Assembly: GCA_003255025.1 (NCBI GenBank)
Contig: QANY01002375.1
Coordinates: 1,240,001 to 1,304,000, forward strand
Reading direction: 5' to 3'
DNA length: 64,000 nucleotides
Source of the DNA: Datisca glomerata
Taxonomy: Eukaryota > Streptophyta > Magnoliopsida > Cucurbitales > Datiscaceae
Shown here: in pieces, positions 11,393-22,399 of the stretch
Layout: each line of letters starts with the position of its first letter
Numbering within the stretch: the first letter of the stretch is position 1
Program-made: the position numbers and the translations under genes
Notes under the pieces: generated by a model
Seen by the model: the letters and a program-made list of their open reading frames with translations, nothing else
What the model was told of the DNA's origin: nothing
Database searches by the model: none

Positions 11393-11455
11393 GCTCTGAT
11401 ACGAAGAAGAGCTCTGATACCATGGACGTTTTTCCTTCTTCGTGCTCTGATATCA
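11393..11455 (-). other. Primer-binding sites, tRNA-iMet type, in triplicate
   Basis: The complement of TGGTATCAGAGC (tRNA-iMet primer site) occurs three times: gctctgatac at 11393, a perfect gctctgatacca at 11411-11422, and gctctgatatca at 11444-11455 touching the LTR. The copies sit in a local repeat with the shared block ccttcttcgtgctctgata. Only the LTR-adjacent copy (11 of 12 matches) is in the normal place. Confidence 0.75.
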
Positions 11456-11738
11456 TGAAAGAACCAAGAAGAGCTCCAAGAAGGTGATCGTGTATTTGAT
11501 ATTTCAGTATCAGTAGTGAAACCATACAACGCAATGCCTGATATAGGCGTACACAAAGCTAACCTGAAAATAGAGAAAAACTTAGAGAAGTTAACAAACT
11601 AACAATCTAACTGTTAACAGAATATTAACTTGCATTCTGACTCTCTCCTACTCACTCGAGTAGTAAGAGTGAAGTTCACTGCTTTGCTATGTCAGTGTTT
11701 ACTTTTTTATTCAGTGATTTTACCTTATTTCCTTAACA
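11456..11738 (-). repeat. 5' LTR of copia element 1
   Basis: 283 bp. On the minus strand it starts TGTTAAGGAAATAAGG and ends TTCTTGGTTCTTTCA, with the TG...CA ends usual for LTRs. It is followed by the primer site at 11444-11455. Confidence 0.75.
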
Positions 11739-11743
11739 TATAT

Positions 11744-14071
11744 GAATGAATTTTTTTTATTAACAATTTCATTCTCTTTTCGTCTGAATTCCCTTATTTG
11801 GTCGGGGAATTCTTAGAGATTCGTTTTCTTATATTTTTTTAATACAAGAACTTCTTTACAACAACTTCACCTCATATATAAATTAAAATATTTAATCATA
11901 TAAGGAATCTCTATATTAAAAGCAATTGAACCCAATAGCACATGGAGCAATAAAATATTCCTTAACACACATGTCATTACTCTCTTTTGTAGTATTTTTC
12001 ACATTGTTGATGGGATAACTAAGAGACAATTATTCAATGGGAAAAACAAAGAGGTTCCAATAATTGCGCATCCAGAGCCACTGCATAATGTATGGTGTGT
12101 ATGACCACATATATATCTCGTAAATTAAAGTTTATATCTTATTTATATATTAATTGATTATATTTAAGGTGAGATTATATATACTGTCAATTCAAGTATA
12201 TAATTGTAAAGTTCCATAGCATTTTTCTATAAAAAATTAAAATTTGAAATCAACTTTAACTAGTTAACAAGCACCGCCACTCTTATTTATAGAGTGTCAG
12301 TGTCAGACAAATATTGGATATTAACACACCAAAATCATATCCAATTTTTTTTTCTTTTTTTAGACACATGTCGAACACGTCAAAATAAGTTCCCGACACA
12401 CATCAGACACAACAAAACCAAAGTTAGTTACACATATTATACAACAAATTTTTTAAAAACATATTTTGCACATCATATGTGTATCTTTGACAAAGATACG
12501 ATTAAATACATGTACTTTTAATTCAAAAAATATTAATCACGTAAAATCTTGAGGGATAATTAGATTATATTAACTATTTATTCTCTTAACTCGTTTTCTT
12601 TTAGAAAAACTGTACAATAATAATGAATTACATGTATCCAATCAAAATCTTGATTAGTGTAAAATTAAAATCCTTTTTTTCTTAAGATTTATAGAGTAAT
12701 CAAGAATCCACCAATCAATCTAATCTATTCGAATTTCGGTTTTTTCAATATATAAAAGACACCAAAGCCACCATTTGAACTATTAGGGTCAATGTACGGT
12801 ACAATCCATGTACTTAATATTAGTGCACATATATAAAAAATACAGTCTCTGTAAGTTGTTCCAGCACTATTCATTCTCACTATACCACTAAGAAAATTGT
12901 TTGTTGGAAAATCTGATGGTATAAAATGAATTTGGTATAAAAAAATAGACCGGCTTAATCACTACCTTTACAGAATTTAATGTGTATTGAGTTGAATAAC
13001 GATTTATTTATCTATCAGTGAATTGAGAGATAATTAATTGTGAAAGATGTTTCATTAAAAATATTCTTGTTAATATCTCAACTCATATTCTACAGCACAC
13101 TTTTGTACTACAATATACGTAACCGAAATAAGCAAATAGCATATCAGTCGAACTAAGCGGCAAACAAATAAAAGTCTTGACATCTTCTGATACAAAGTAG
13201 AAAAGGTTACTTTTATAACCAACACAAAAGAGACACATGCCACGTCAATGCGTTTCAAATGGATCTAGATTCTCTGCAGTTTAGCTTCCAACGATAAAGA
13301 TGGAGTTAGATTTGATCCATTCAATTAGATCTGAACAGACCAAATCTATTACTGAAAGTAAGAAAAAAAATATGTGAAATCAATTAATATTTTAATACAA
13401 TAATAATTTGATCAGATCTGACTAAACGTAAGATCTGACACAACTATACTCTCTCATAGAAAATATCGTTGCATGACATCTGTTTTTTTTATAAACTACG
13501 TCTATTTGTTGTTAGGTAAGATCCCATCCAACGAAAACGTTGAACGATATAAATGAATTGAATTTGGGTAGCGTGCAGCCACACAGTTAAGATGCGTGTG
13601 CGGCAACCCGGCAATGACATGTCGCCGCATCGATTCCACGTTTCTTCCCAGTCATTGTAAATCATAAATTATGTTTTAATTCTTTTGGAAAATGACATGA
13701 TTAATTAAGATTATAAAGTCTTCCTATTATTTTTTTACGTAAATAAGCGTAGTAATTTATAACCTATAATTGGTCAATCAACGTATTATCTTTGTTTTTT
13801 TATCAAAATGAAAGAGAAGCTATATTAATCATGAGATGCACAAAACGTGTACATCGAGATGGTCTTAGTATACGAGAATCGATGAATTAATTGTCATATC
13901 ATTAAAAATAAATAAATAAAAAGTTTCAAAGACAACTGATGGCAATCGAGTGTGATTGTAAGATGGAGTTAAGGAACAAAATTGATTTAGAATAATAATA
14001 AAAGATTAAAACAAATTTAGATAGGGTAAATGGATTTTATGCGACTGACCTGTACGATGAATTTTTCATTA
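11744..14071. other. Intergenic, AT-rich
   Basis: No gene, RNA or transposon ends could be supported. Short frames at 12294-12521 and 13070-13258 have no family features. A moderately GC-richer patch at about 13560-13650 has no coding frame. Confidence 0.5.
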
Positions 14072-15049
14072 TCTATAATATATTAAAACTGAATAGAATA
14101 TGAGAAATATTTTTAGATAATTTTGTCTACGTATTATGTTACATTTTCTAAAATAACCTTATGTTTTACATGTAACAATAAATAATGGACTACTTTTAAG
14201 ACTATAATAAATTGAAGTATACATTTAACTTTCTAACTTCATTCACATATTTAAGGATTTTAAAAATAATAAATAATCAATACATAAATTTTATTTGGAC
14301 CATTCTGTTCACTTATTATATTACATTATCCAAACTAGCCTTATGATATGCATGTGCGATTAAATAATTGGTAATTTTTAAGACTATATCAATTAAAAGT
14401 AGACATTTAACTTCTTAAGTTCATTCACATATTTAATGATTTTACAAAAATAATAAATAGTTAATACATAAATTTTAAGTTAATTTTAATTTGATAATTT
14501 TGAGTGAATCGTAATATGTTATTTAAAAAGTTATAGAAAAAATGAGCTTTCTAATAATTTACAAAAAGTAGAGAGAAAATGAATTACTGCTATAAAATTT
14601 AAATAATATATTTTAAAATATAGTTATATTAAAGCACATTTAGAGATTTAGTTATGCCATATTCGGTATGTTAATATATTTATCAATAAAAAATAAATTT
14701 TTGAACAAAACTATTAAGATCAAGTTTGAAATAAAATATGAAATAGATTATTTATCTTTAATAATATGACTTTTTCTTTTAATTTCATAGAGCACATTTT
14801 TGCCGTATAATATTCATTTTTTTTAAGAAATGATGGTTTCTACAATATTGTTAAATATATCAACAAATAAAAAAAATAAAAATACAACATTATTTTGATT
14901 TTACTCACATGAACTAAAAAAAATAATACGGGACTAAATGTATTTCTTTTTAATTCACAAAAATAAACAGTATCATAAGTAATAAAATAATCGTAGTTAT
15001 AAATATAATATATTCAAATACATGTATATCGCATGCGTATATTGATTAG
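14072..15049 (+). mobile_element. Possible non-autonomous Helitron-like segment
   Basis: The left end tctataatatattaaaact, preceded by A, resembles the TC-start of many plant Helitrons. On the right, a short hairpin-forming tatatcgcatgcgtatat (15026-15043) is followed by attag and T, where a Helitron would end CTRR before T; here the C is T. No Rep/helicase gene is inside. The identification rests on weak terminal motifs. Confidence 0.25.
14110..14475. repeat. Two-copy tandem repeat, period about 180 bp
   Basis: The block from about 14110 to 14291 is repeated at 14292-14475. Shared stretches include acatttaact, ttcattcacatattta and atacataaatttta, at an offset of 180-181 bp. The copies differ at many sites. 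Only two copies are present, so this is a local duplication, although the period is near that of many plant satellites. Confidence 0.8.
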
Positions 15050-15427
15050 TAAAATATAAATAGAAACTGATGTAATTCAAAAGGGAGATAAAATGAATCT
15101 ATTCCTTTTCTCATTATTCTCCCTCTCATTTATTTCGTATTGCAAAATTCTTTACAGTTAGCTTAGCACTTACAAGGAGTTTATCTTTATCAATAATACA
15201 AACAATATTTGTCGGCAACTATTAAGATCAATAATACAAACTACCATAGTATCATATTTGTTTGCCAACGTATTATCTTTAAAATTTTGGAACCTTAAAC
15301 TGACGGTCCAAGTATAATTAGAAATGGGGAAAAATATAATGTACCCCCTTAAACTTTAAACTATTGAGGTTCTAATCGCTTAGACCTTAAAACTTTTTTT
15401 TAGAAACTTTTAAACCATAAAACTTTA

Positions 15428-15565
15428 GGAAATGCTACGATACAAGGGATGCACAATATATGAGGTTTATTTACCCTTAGATCATCCTATGTGGAGCCCA
15501 CTTAAGATGATCCAAGGGTAAATAATCTTGTATAGCAATAAATCCCTTATAACATAGAACTTTCC
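15428..15565. mobile_element. Fold-back MITE
   Basis: The two halves are inverted copies of each other. ggaaatgctacgat-acaagg at the left pairs with the complement of ccttataacatagaactttcc at the right, and tttacccttagatcatc pairs with gatgatccaagggtaaat across a short centre (tatgtggagcccacttaa). At about 138 bp with near-complete self-complementarity, this is a typical fold-back miniature element. No clear target duplication was seen. Confidence 0.6.
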
Positions 15566-15667
15566 TATAACTAGGTTTTTTTGTTGAAGGTTAAGTGTTG
15601 GAGAGTCAACATATACAATGAACGTACCCTAAGTACATAACACATACTATAGTGTGAAGTTCAATGT

Positions 15668-15954
15668 CATATAAGGTAATATTACTCACACGGTACTGCA
15701 AAACTAAGGAGACAAATATGATCAAATAATCTGAACATATACACCACACCCTATATGTAGATGCCATATAAACCAATATTACTCACACGATACTACAAAT
15801 TAAGGAGACAAATATGATCAAATAATCTGAACGGATACACCACACTCTAGATATAGATGCCATATAAAGCAATACTACTCACACCGTACTGCAAACCAAG
15901 GAGATAAATATGATCAGATAATCTGATCGGATACACCACACTCTAGATGTATAC
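15668..15954. repeat. Three-copy tandem repeat, period 94-97 bp
   Basis: Units start with catataa at 15668, 15765 and 15861, and a fourth begins at 15955 and is cut short. Each contains actcacac-gtactgcaaa, gaga-aaatatgatca and ataatctga-c-gatacacca, with few differences. It is non-coding and borders copia element 3 at a distance. Confidence 0.9.
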
Positions 15955-16341
15955 CATATACCAAATCAGCTGGAATACACGGAACAAACCAAAATCAAGA
16001 AAAGCTACATGTTTCCAAAACACAGCACAGACACATAAACCATCACAGTTTATCTAATAATCACCTTAACAAACAACTAAGGTATACCAAACAAATAACC
16101 CGAAATGGCCTGAAAGTATAGATGCTAAGCAACCAAGCACCGAGAAAAGATCATGATCGAGACATACACCGTGGCCAAATTGAGAGTCATCACCGGAATC
16201 TCCCTCGGTTATGATTAGATTCCAGGAGGATTCAACCTCAAATAGGTTCTATAAGACAAGAATCGGTATAGAAATCGCCAATCTCAGAATTGGAACTTAG
16301 AGACACCGACATTAGGCACCCCAGAGAAGAAGAATGGACCT
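15955..16341. other. Intergenic before copia element 3
   Basis: No gene seen. A frame at 16238-16723 on the minus strand overlaps the LTR and this flank and is coding only in its first part, which is the pol tail of copia element 3. Confidence 0.5.
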
Positions 16342-16551
16342 TGTGGAAAATTAGGAAAAATGTTGCAGGGAAGAAAGCTAGAGAAGAAGATTGAGAAAAA
16401 GGGAAGAGATGAAGAAGAAGAGAAAATGACATTTCATTAACACTGTATCGAAGCAGTACAATAGGATAAAAGGGAAATAGCCAAAGCCTAATACTAGAAT
16501 GGGAAAATACAATATTGCCCTTAACAAATAAAAAACAAACTAAACTAAACA
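16342..16551 (-). repeat. 3' LTR of copia element 3
   Basis: 210 bp, plus-strand edges tgtggaaaatt and ctaaaca. It pairs with 21245-21454 and has the same length. Confidence 0.92.
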
Positions 16552-16639
16552 TTAAGAAAGGTGAACCGAGGATAAGTTTGTCTCTAAGAAAGGTGAACCG
16601 CGGATGGAGGATAATTTTGTCTCTAAGAAAGGTGAACCG
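16552..16639 (-). repeat. Repeated segment at the pol C-terminus
   Basis: aagaaaggtgaaccg occurs at 16554, 16586 and 16625, with gtctct-spacers between. On the minus strand it encodes repeats of PRFTFLRDK, the closing residues of pol, so the end of the gene was expanded by duplication. It lies where a polypurine tract is expected, and no good tract is visible on the coding strand. Confidence 0.7.
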
Positions 16640-17464
16640 AGGTGTAGGAAGAGGTTTCATAAACATATATGCAAGTTGATATCGAGAGATGATGTGTTTG
16701 ACAATAAGGTCTTTCTTAAGCACCCTTTCCCGAATGGAATAATAGTTTATTTCAACATACTTCGTGCGAGCATGATGAATAGGATTGGAAGCTAAGGAGT
16801 TCGCATATGTGTTGTCACAATGAATGGTAGGAGGTTATGACTGAAACACATGGAAATCACTAAGAATTTGCCAAAGCCAAATCAATTCAGCATCTGTGTT
16901 GGCAAGAGCTTTGTATTCTGCCTCCGTGGATGAATGAGAAACAGTTGGCTGATTCTTAGCACTCCAGGAAACTACATTAGGTCCAAGAAAAATAATGAAT
17001 CTGGATGTAGATCGCCTATCTGATGGATCACCAGTCCAATCAGCATCCGTAAATTCCTGCAAGGAACGTGAACCAGAAGTAAACTGAAGGCCATAGTCAA
17101 TAGTACCAATGATATATCGCATAATGAATTTCATGGCAGAAAAATGAGAGGTAGTGGGAGAATGCATGTATTGACACACTTTATTTACATCAAATGATAT
17201 ATCGGGTCTGATGAAGGTAAGATATTGAAGGGAACCAAAAATATTGCTATAGAGAGTAAAATCAGTCATAGGAGAACCGACATGTGGTGAAAGATGAGTT
17301 TTAGTAGAGCAATGAGAATTATAAAGTTTGGCTTCAAGCATGCCAGCCTTACATATAATATCTCTAGCATATTTCTTTTGAAGAACAAAGATAGTAGAAT
17401 AAGTCCTAGTTATTTCATGGCCTAAGAAATATTTAAGGGCTCCCAAGTCAGACATATCAAACAT
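16640..17464 (-). pseudogene. copia RNase H and end of RT (element 3)
   Basis: A 209-residue frame from 17464 to 16835 begins MFDMSDLGALKYFLGHEI, the part of RT just after the catalytic palm, then PDISFDVNKVCQYMHSPT, then RNase H with DYGLQFTSGS, FTDADWTGDPSDRRSTS and VSHSSTEAEYKALANTDAEL. The acidic residues of ADW, and the Glu of EAEY, are kept. After the stop at about 16835 the tail goes on in another frame (HCDN, SLASNPIHHARTKYVEI, LIVKHIISRYQLAYMF) to the repeats at 16552-16639. Confidence 0.92.
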
Positions 17465-17960
17465 TTATTTTAAGTTGTGTACAAATAGTGTCAATATAAG
17501 CAGGGTCAGTACCACTAAGTATAATTTCATCAACATATAGTAAAATATAAGTAATAGAATTGGCAATAGCATGAACAAAGAGAGAAGTATCAGTAAGAGA
17601 AGCAATGAATCCTATGGAGAGAATGTGAGATGTGAACTTCTCAAACCAAGCCCCAGTGGTTTGTTTTAAACTGTAAAGAGACTTATGTAGTTTACAAACA
17701 TAATGAGGAAAGACTTTATTAACAAATCCTTGAGGTTGTGTCATATACACATCTTCAGAGAAACCATGCAAAAAGGCATTATTAACATCTAATTGCCTTA
17801 GGGGCCATCCATAAGTGACAGCTAAAGAAAATAAGATCAAAATAGTAGGTTTCTTAACCACGGGACTAAAAGTTTCACCATAATCTAATCCTGCTTGTTG
17901 GTGATACCGTGTAGCCACTAACCTAGCTTATGCCTAGCAATGGAGCCATCCGGGTTGTAT
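17457..17960 (-). pseudogene. copia reverse transcriptase palm (element 3)
   Basis: RT copies the element RNA into DNA. The frame from 17918 reads GLDYGETFSPVVKKPTILIL, WPLRQLDVNNAFLHGFSED and MTQPQGF, then KSLYSLKQTTGAWFEK. The catalytic box is YILLYVDEIILSGTD: the second Asp of YVDD is Glu, which would impair metal binding. The frame stops at 17457, eight bases into the overlap with the next frame, so a frameshift parts it from the connection and RNase H domains. The N-terminal lead-in is at about 17930-17990 in another frame. Confidence 0.92.
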
Positions 17961-18049
17961 TTGAGTTTGTACACCCACTTACAACCGACAAATTTTTTTT
18001 AGCAGGTAAAGGAATAAGAGGCCAATATTTTGAGACATTAAAGCATCAT

Positions 18050-19590
18050 ATTTTGTTATCATAGCTTATGTCCACTTTTTACTCTTAGAAGCTAAAGTGA
18101 AAGAATTAGGTTCACAAAGATCATGATTGACAGTTTGTGTAGAGGCAACAAAAACCTTCTTTTTAGAAATCCCACTCTTAGACCTAGTTTGCATAAGATG
18201 CGTGGAGTGTGAAGCAATGGTATAATTAGAAATAATAGTTAATTGATCAGAAACAACATGAACAAAATCAGAAGAAGTAGTGTGCATATCCAGTATAGAG
18301 ACAACATGCACAATAGGTATAAAATCAGTAGAGACAGCAGTATTTTGTACAGATTTATCACTCAAAGAACCAATATTAAGATCGGAATTATTAAGTAAAG
18401 AAGCAACATGCATATCTGTAGTAGTACGGACAGGAACAGATTGCATAGAACTAATTATTCTAGAAGCAGAATTTTCAGTATTTAATCCAATGTCATCAAC
18501 CAACGAAATCTGAGATCTAACAGAAGAAAGATCCGGAAGAGAAGAAGAGGTAACATTCATAGAAGTAATAGATAAATCAGCATGATCATGATCATTATAA
18601 ATAATAGGCATATTAGTAGAAGATGAATGTTGAGAAGCCGAATTGAAAGGTGGCAGTAAAGAGATAGGAGATACATACCTCGAATTGGAGTGATTAGGAT
18701 GAGAAGAAGCAGATGAAACATTACTCACAGCGTTTGAAGATTTAGCTAAAGGAAATAAAAACTCATCAAATAAGACACTTCTTGAAGTGTAAAGTTTACT
18801 ATTAATATAATCATAACAAAGATAGCCTTTTTGGTTAAGAGCATAACCCAAGAAGATGCATTGAATAGTTTTAGGACTAATTTATTTTTCATATAAGGTC
18901 TAAGACTAGGATAGAAAGCCCAACCAAAAACCCTAAGAAAAGTGTAATCAACAGGTTTACTAAACAGTTTTTCATAAGGAGTAAAGTTACGCAAAGTAAC
19001 ACTAGGCAACCTATTAATGAGAAAACAAGTAGCAGCAAAAGCATAATTCCAATTAGATTGAGGTAAAGAAGCATGATTCAACATTGTTAAACTAGTTTCA
19101 ACTAAATTACGATGCTTCCTTTCAGCAACACTATTCTGCTGAGGGGTGTATGGGCAAGACTTTTTATGCACTATACCATTAGTATGAAACAAGTTTTGAA
19201 AAGAAATATTAACATACTCACCACCAATGTCAGTATGCAAAGTCTTGATCTTGGTGGAAAATTGATTTTCAAGAAGAGGCTTAAGCCTTTGGAAAAAAAA
19301 GAAAGACATAAGACTTATGTGTGATAGGGAAAAACCAAGTATAACGCGAGTAATCATCAATAAACATAACATAATATCTATGTCCTAACATGGATATAGT
19401 GGGAGAAGGTCCACACACATCACTATGAAGCAATTCTAAAGGAGAAGAAGATAAAGAATCAGAAGATTTAAAAGGAAGAGTAGCCATTTTATTAGTAACA
19501 CAACTGATACAAATACAACTATCAAGATTGGAAAAAGAACAAGGTAGTGCAGCTTTCTGTAAAACATAACAAATTTTGCTATCATAAGGA
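18050..19590 (-). pseudogene. copia integrase and linker (element 3)
   Basis: From about 19600 leftwards: RLGHPYDSKICYVLQKA and CISCVTNK, the end of the zinc-binding domain, then SPLELLHSDVCGPSP, YVMFIDDYSRYTWFFP, and, after a frameshift near 19300, KTLHTDIGGEYVN and CPYTPQQNSVAERKHRNLVE. The D, D and E of the catalytic triad are all visible (HSDVCG, HTDIGG, VAERKH). The core ends with INRLPS. A second frame (18851-18066) gives GYALNQKGYLCYDYINSKLY and a Ser-rich linker of about 200 residues leading to RT. Confidence 0.92.
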
Positions 19591-20030
19591 TGCCCTAACC
19601 TATAATGCCAAAGTTTCTAGACGACTTATAACCAAGACAAGCAACATTAGTTTTTGGTAAACACATGGGGATGGGATATAAGCCATTCACACTTGGTCCT
19701 TTATGCAGAATTTCCCCTGTGCGCTTGTCCTGAATACAGAAAAACGGAGCATCAAATATGGACAAACAATTATGTTCTAAACAAAAATTGTAAACAGAAA
19801 GCAAGTTAGAAGATAGCCGCGGAACACAAAAAACTTGAGATAGAGAAAAAAAAGTATAGGGAGTTTGGATAGAGGCATAACCTTGATGAGTGACAGGAAG
19901 AATTTGGCCATTGCCAATGGAGATGTGATCGTCACCATGATAATCAGTAGGATTGAAGATATTATTCAAGTCAGGTGTAAGGTGAGAATTACATCATGTA
20001 TCCATTAACCATAACTGAGTGTTATTTTGA
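19591..20030 (-). pseudogene. copia protease motif and GAG-pre-integrase (element 3)
   Basis: The frame 19969-19595 shows ISIGNGQILPVTHQGYASI, then VFCVPRLSSNLLSVYNFC, FDAPFFCIQDKRTGEILHKG and NGLYPI, the usual stretch between protease and integrase. Just upstream, the protease active site that should read D-S/T-G-A is D-T-stop-C (a TGA where a Gly codon is expected, around 19990-20005), then NSHLTPDLNNIF. Loss of the Gly by a nonsense change inactivates the protease. Confidence 0.88.
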
Positions 20031-20099
20031 GGAGAATTTGTGGTCATTGTTGTCATAGCAGTGAGAGAAGAAGAAGAAGACCCCTTTGCTTTATACGCA

Positions 20100-21000
20100 A
20101 AATTCATTTGGTGATAACATTCAAGAGCCGAGTGCCCAAATTTTTGGCATATTTGGCACTGAACACAATTTGAGAAGTCAGTGTTGTTCGGTGTAGTAGG
20201 AAAGGTATTGGAATTCTTGAAAGATTGGTTTGGATGAGAGGGTGGGGAACCAAGAAGAGATGGTAAGGGTGAAGGGTTCCAATTCTGATTCCTACCACCT
20301 CTACTCTAATTGCCACAACCGTTAATGAATCTATTACCATGAAAACCCCTAGAATCACGACCATGATTAGTCCCTCTAAAATTCTGTTGGAAAGAAGCAG
20401 CTAGTGCAATGTTTTGGAGTAGGGGATCGTGATTCTTGATTAGTGTTTCCAAGAATTGTTCCTCAGATTTGAGGAGAATGTGTAATTATTCAAGAGACAG
20501 AGGTTCGGCACGGGTTCAAATAGACGTTCGCAAGGTATTAAAGTCATGAGGAAGACCATTAATAGAATACAAGACTATATCCCCAGTATCAATATTGACA
20601 GAAACGACACAAAGCTTATCACGTTCCTCTTTTATCCTCTGAATGTTGGAATCGATATTTTCAGTAGGTTTCTTGTTGATTGATTGCAGGCCAGATATCA
20701 ATTGGAGGATATTTGTGCGAAAAATCAAAGCAAATCTCCGTTCAAGTGAATCCCAATTTTTTTTAGATGTGGTGTTGCCGACAACATAGGAGAGTGCTTG
20801 GGAAGACAATGCAGCGTTACCAAAGCTTGATCTTATGCTACCCACTAGACAAATTTTGGATTAGGGGCAACACCATTCTTTATCGTTCTTGAAGGGCAGG
20901 GTATAGAACAGAGACATAGCCATAAACTTGGTGAGCTTTGAGTATTGAAGAAATTTGGTACTTCCATAGAGTAAAGTTGTTGGAGTCGAGTCGTATAGAG
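20100..21000 (-). pseudogene. copia gag with zinc knuckle (element 3)
   Basis: The N-terminus, about 20880-21000, reads LDSNNFTLWKYQISSILKAH in the plus-to-minus direction, then frameshifts. The frame 20845-20516 gives LSYVVGNTTSKKNWDSLERR and NIQRIKEERDKLCVV, the UBN2-type gag core, ending NGLPHDFNTLRTSI. A Gly/Arg-rich stretch follows. The zinc knuckle at about 20115-20160 is intact: CQICQKFGHSALEC has the C-x2-C-x4-H-x4-C spacing. Stops and frameshifts part these blocks. Confidence 0.9.
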
Positions 21001-21233
21001 ATTAAGTTACAAATGTTGGAGAGCAAGAAAATTGGGGTTTGGGAGAAAGATTCTGAAATGGGTGAATCTTGTAGAACAGAGTCATGATTTGGGTAATTGT
21101 GTTGAAGGAGAAGGATTGGGGGCGAAATTGTTGTGTAAGTTTTCGATTCTTTCAGAATCAGTGGTAATTTATGGATTTTCAGAATGTGGTATTTCGGTAT
21201 TGCTGGCCATGGATCACGACTTCAGTCTTGATA

Positions 21234-21244
21234 CTATGATAACA
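21234..21244 (-). other. Primer-binding site of copia element 3
   Basis: Directly inside the 5' LTR, the minus strand reads TGTTATCATAG, 9 of 11 matches to the tRNA-iMet site TGGTATCAGAG. Confidence 0.6.
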
Positions 21245-21454
21245 TGTGGAAAATCAGGAAAGGAGTTGCAGGGAAAAAAGCTAGATAAGAAGATTGAGAG
21301 AAAGGGAAGAGATGAAGAAGAAGAGAAAATGACATTTCATTTAAACTGTATCGAAGCAGTACAATAAGATAAAAGGGAAATAGCTATAGCCAAATACTAG
21401 ACTGGGAAAATACAATTCTGCCCTTAACAAATAAAAAACAAACTAAACTAAACA
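21245..21454 (-). repeat. 5' LTR of copia element 3
   Basis: 210 bp with plus-strand edges tgtggaaaatc and ctaaaca. On the coding strand the LTR runs TGTTTAG ... TTTTCCACA. Confidence 0.92.
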
Positions 21455-22399
21455 TTAACCTCCTTCTCTAATAGACCTCAAGCCATTGCAAGATATGAGA
21501 GGCAGGCAAGGATGAGCAACGATGACCAAGGAAAAGTCAATTAGTTTTTTCTTAATACTCATTTTACCCTTGATTTTTTCAAAAAAAAATCTTTACTAGT
21601 AGTCTTTTATCACGTGTGTTTCACGTGGTTATGTAATTGAAATATTTCAAATAATTCAAGTATTTTAAGAAAAAATATTTTAATATCCTCTGAGTTTGAT
21701 TTTAATGACAAACCTAAACTTTTTTAACCGGTGAAACCTAATCTAGTGAATGATAGTGGTTAGTGACGAATCTAGACTTTTTTAAATAATTTATGAATTT
21801 AAAATAGAAAATGTAACAATTTATGAATTACGTTTGACAACTATTATTCCTCTTTTCTTTCTTCTTTTATTTGTCAGGCCATTTATGATGCATAAAGTGA
21901 TGTGGTTTTGATCGTTATGTTTCAAAAATATTTATACATGTTCAGATAAGATTTTAAAGGATGCCTAAGAGTTGTTTCAATAAACACTTTTAATTCGATG
22001 ATTTGATCAAAATTCAATTTAATGTCTCTAAAATATATGTCCATGCATGCATTTGAAAGAATGCATTGTACGAAGTTCATGAAATTCAAATTTTATGGAA
22101 TCCGTGCTAGAAAATGAACTATTAGTTTTAAGCTTAAATTAGAATAAATGATAAATTGTAAAGGTAAATATAAATGATTTACAAAGAGAAAAAGAGGAAT
22201 TCAAAAGTTTTTTCCTTTAAATCCCATTAAAAATTACTAGTTATAACCATGTGCGTTTCACGCGTGAAATATTATTTTAAGAACATGTTTGAGTTTAGAA
22301 TTAATATACATGCATAATATCATATCAAATACATTGAAACAAGAAATACAACTAATATTTAGTGTTGATACCTGAAATCTCCCAACAATACACGTGTTC
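21455..22399. other. Intergenic, AT-rich
   Basis: No gene or transposon ends recognised between copia element 3 and the LTR-like block that follows. Confidence 0.5.

Larger units (their letters stand above)
1133..11738 (-). mobile_element. Degenerate Ty1/copia retrotransposon 1, split by a nested Gypsy element
   Basis: Read on the minus strand this is LTR, tRNA-iMet primer site, gag, integrase, RT, RNase H, LTR. Gag, integrase and the start of RT lie at 9194-11291; the rest of RT and RNase H lie at 1262-2323. The gap is filled exactly by a Gypsy element (2329-9193). The two LTR copies share the edge tgaaagaaccaag. The flanking pentamers tctat (1128-1132) and tatat (11739-11743) match at 4 of 5 bases, a plausible 5-bp target duplication. 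Stops and frameshifts run throughout, so the element is dead. Removing the insertion leaves roughly 3.7 kb, less than a full copia element, so internal deletions are present. Confidence 0.85.
16342..21454 (-). mobile_element. Ty1/copia retrotransposon 3, near full length, degenerate
   Basis: 5113 bp on the minus strand with 210-bp LTRs at both ends, a tRNA-iMet primer site, and gag, protease, integrase, RT and RNase H in copia order. The LTRs differ at about 16 of 210 positions by my count, which points to a moderately old insertion. Small LTRs and the pre-integrase sequence resemble the Ale/Retrofit group, but this is a judgement by eye. Flanks (gacct left, ttaac right) do not give a clear target duplication. 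Several frameshifts, a stop in the protease motif and a changed RT box show it is inactive. Confidence 0.92.

Noticed and set aside
11311..11556. Overlapping minus-strand frames rich in RARRR repeats
   Set aside because: They read through the repeated primer sites and the LTR; the repeats in the protein are due to the DNA repeat.
12885..12915. ccactaagaaaattg as a second CACTA terminus
   Set aside because: No matching inverted end or 3-bp duplication was found within a reasonable distance.
15668..15954. CRISPR-like array
   Set aside because: The whole unit is repeated, with no spacers of unrelated sequence, and the DNA is from a plant.
16337..21459. Target duplication for copia element 3
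   Set aside because: The flanks gacct and ttaac do not match. A shifted acct match exists, but would need the LTR edges moved, so I do not claim it.
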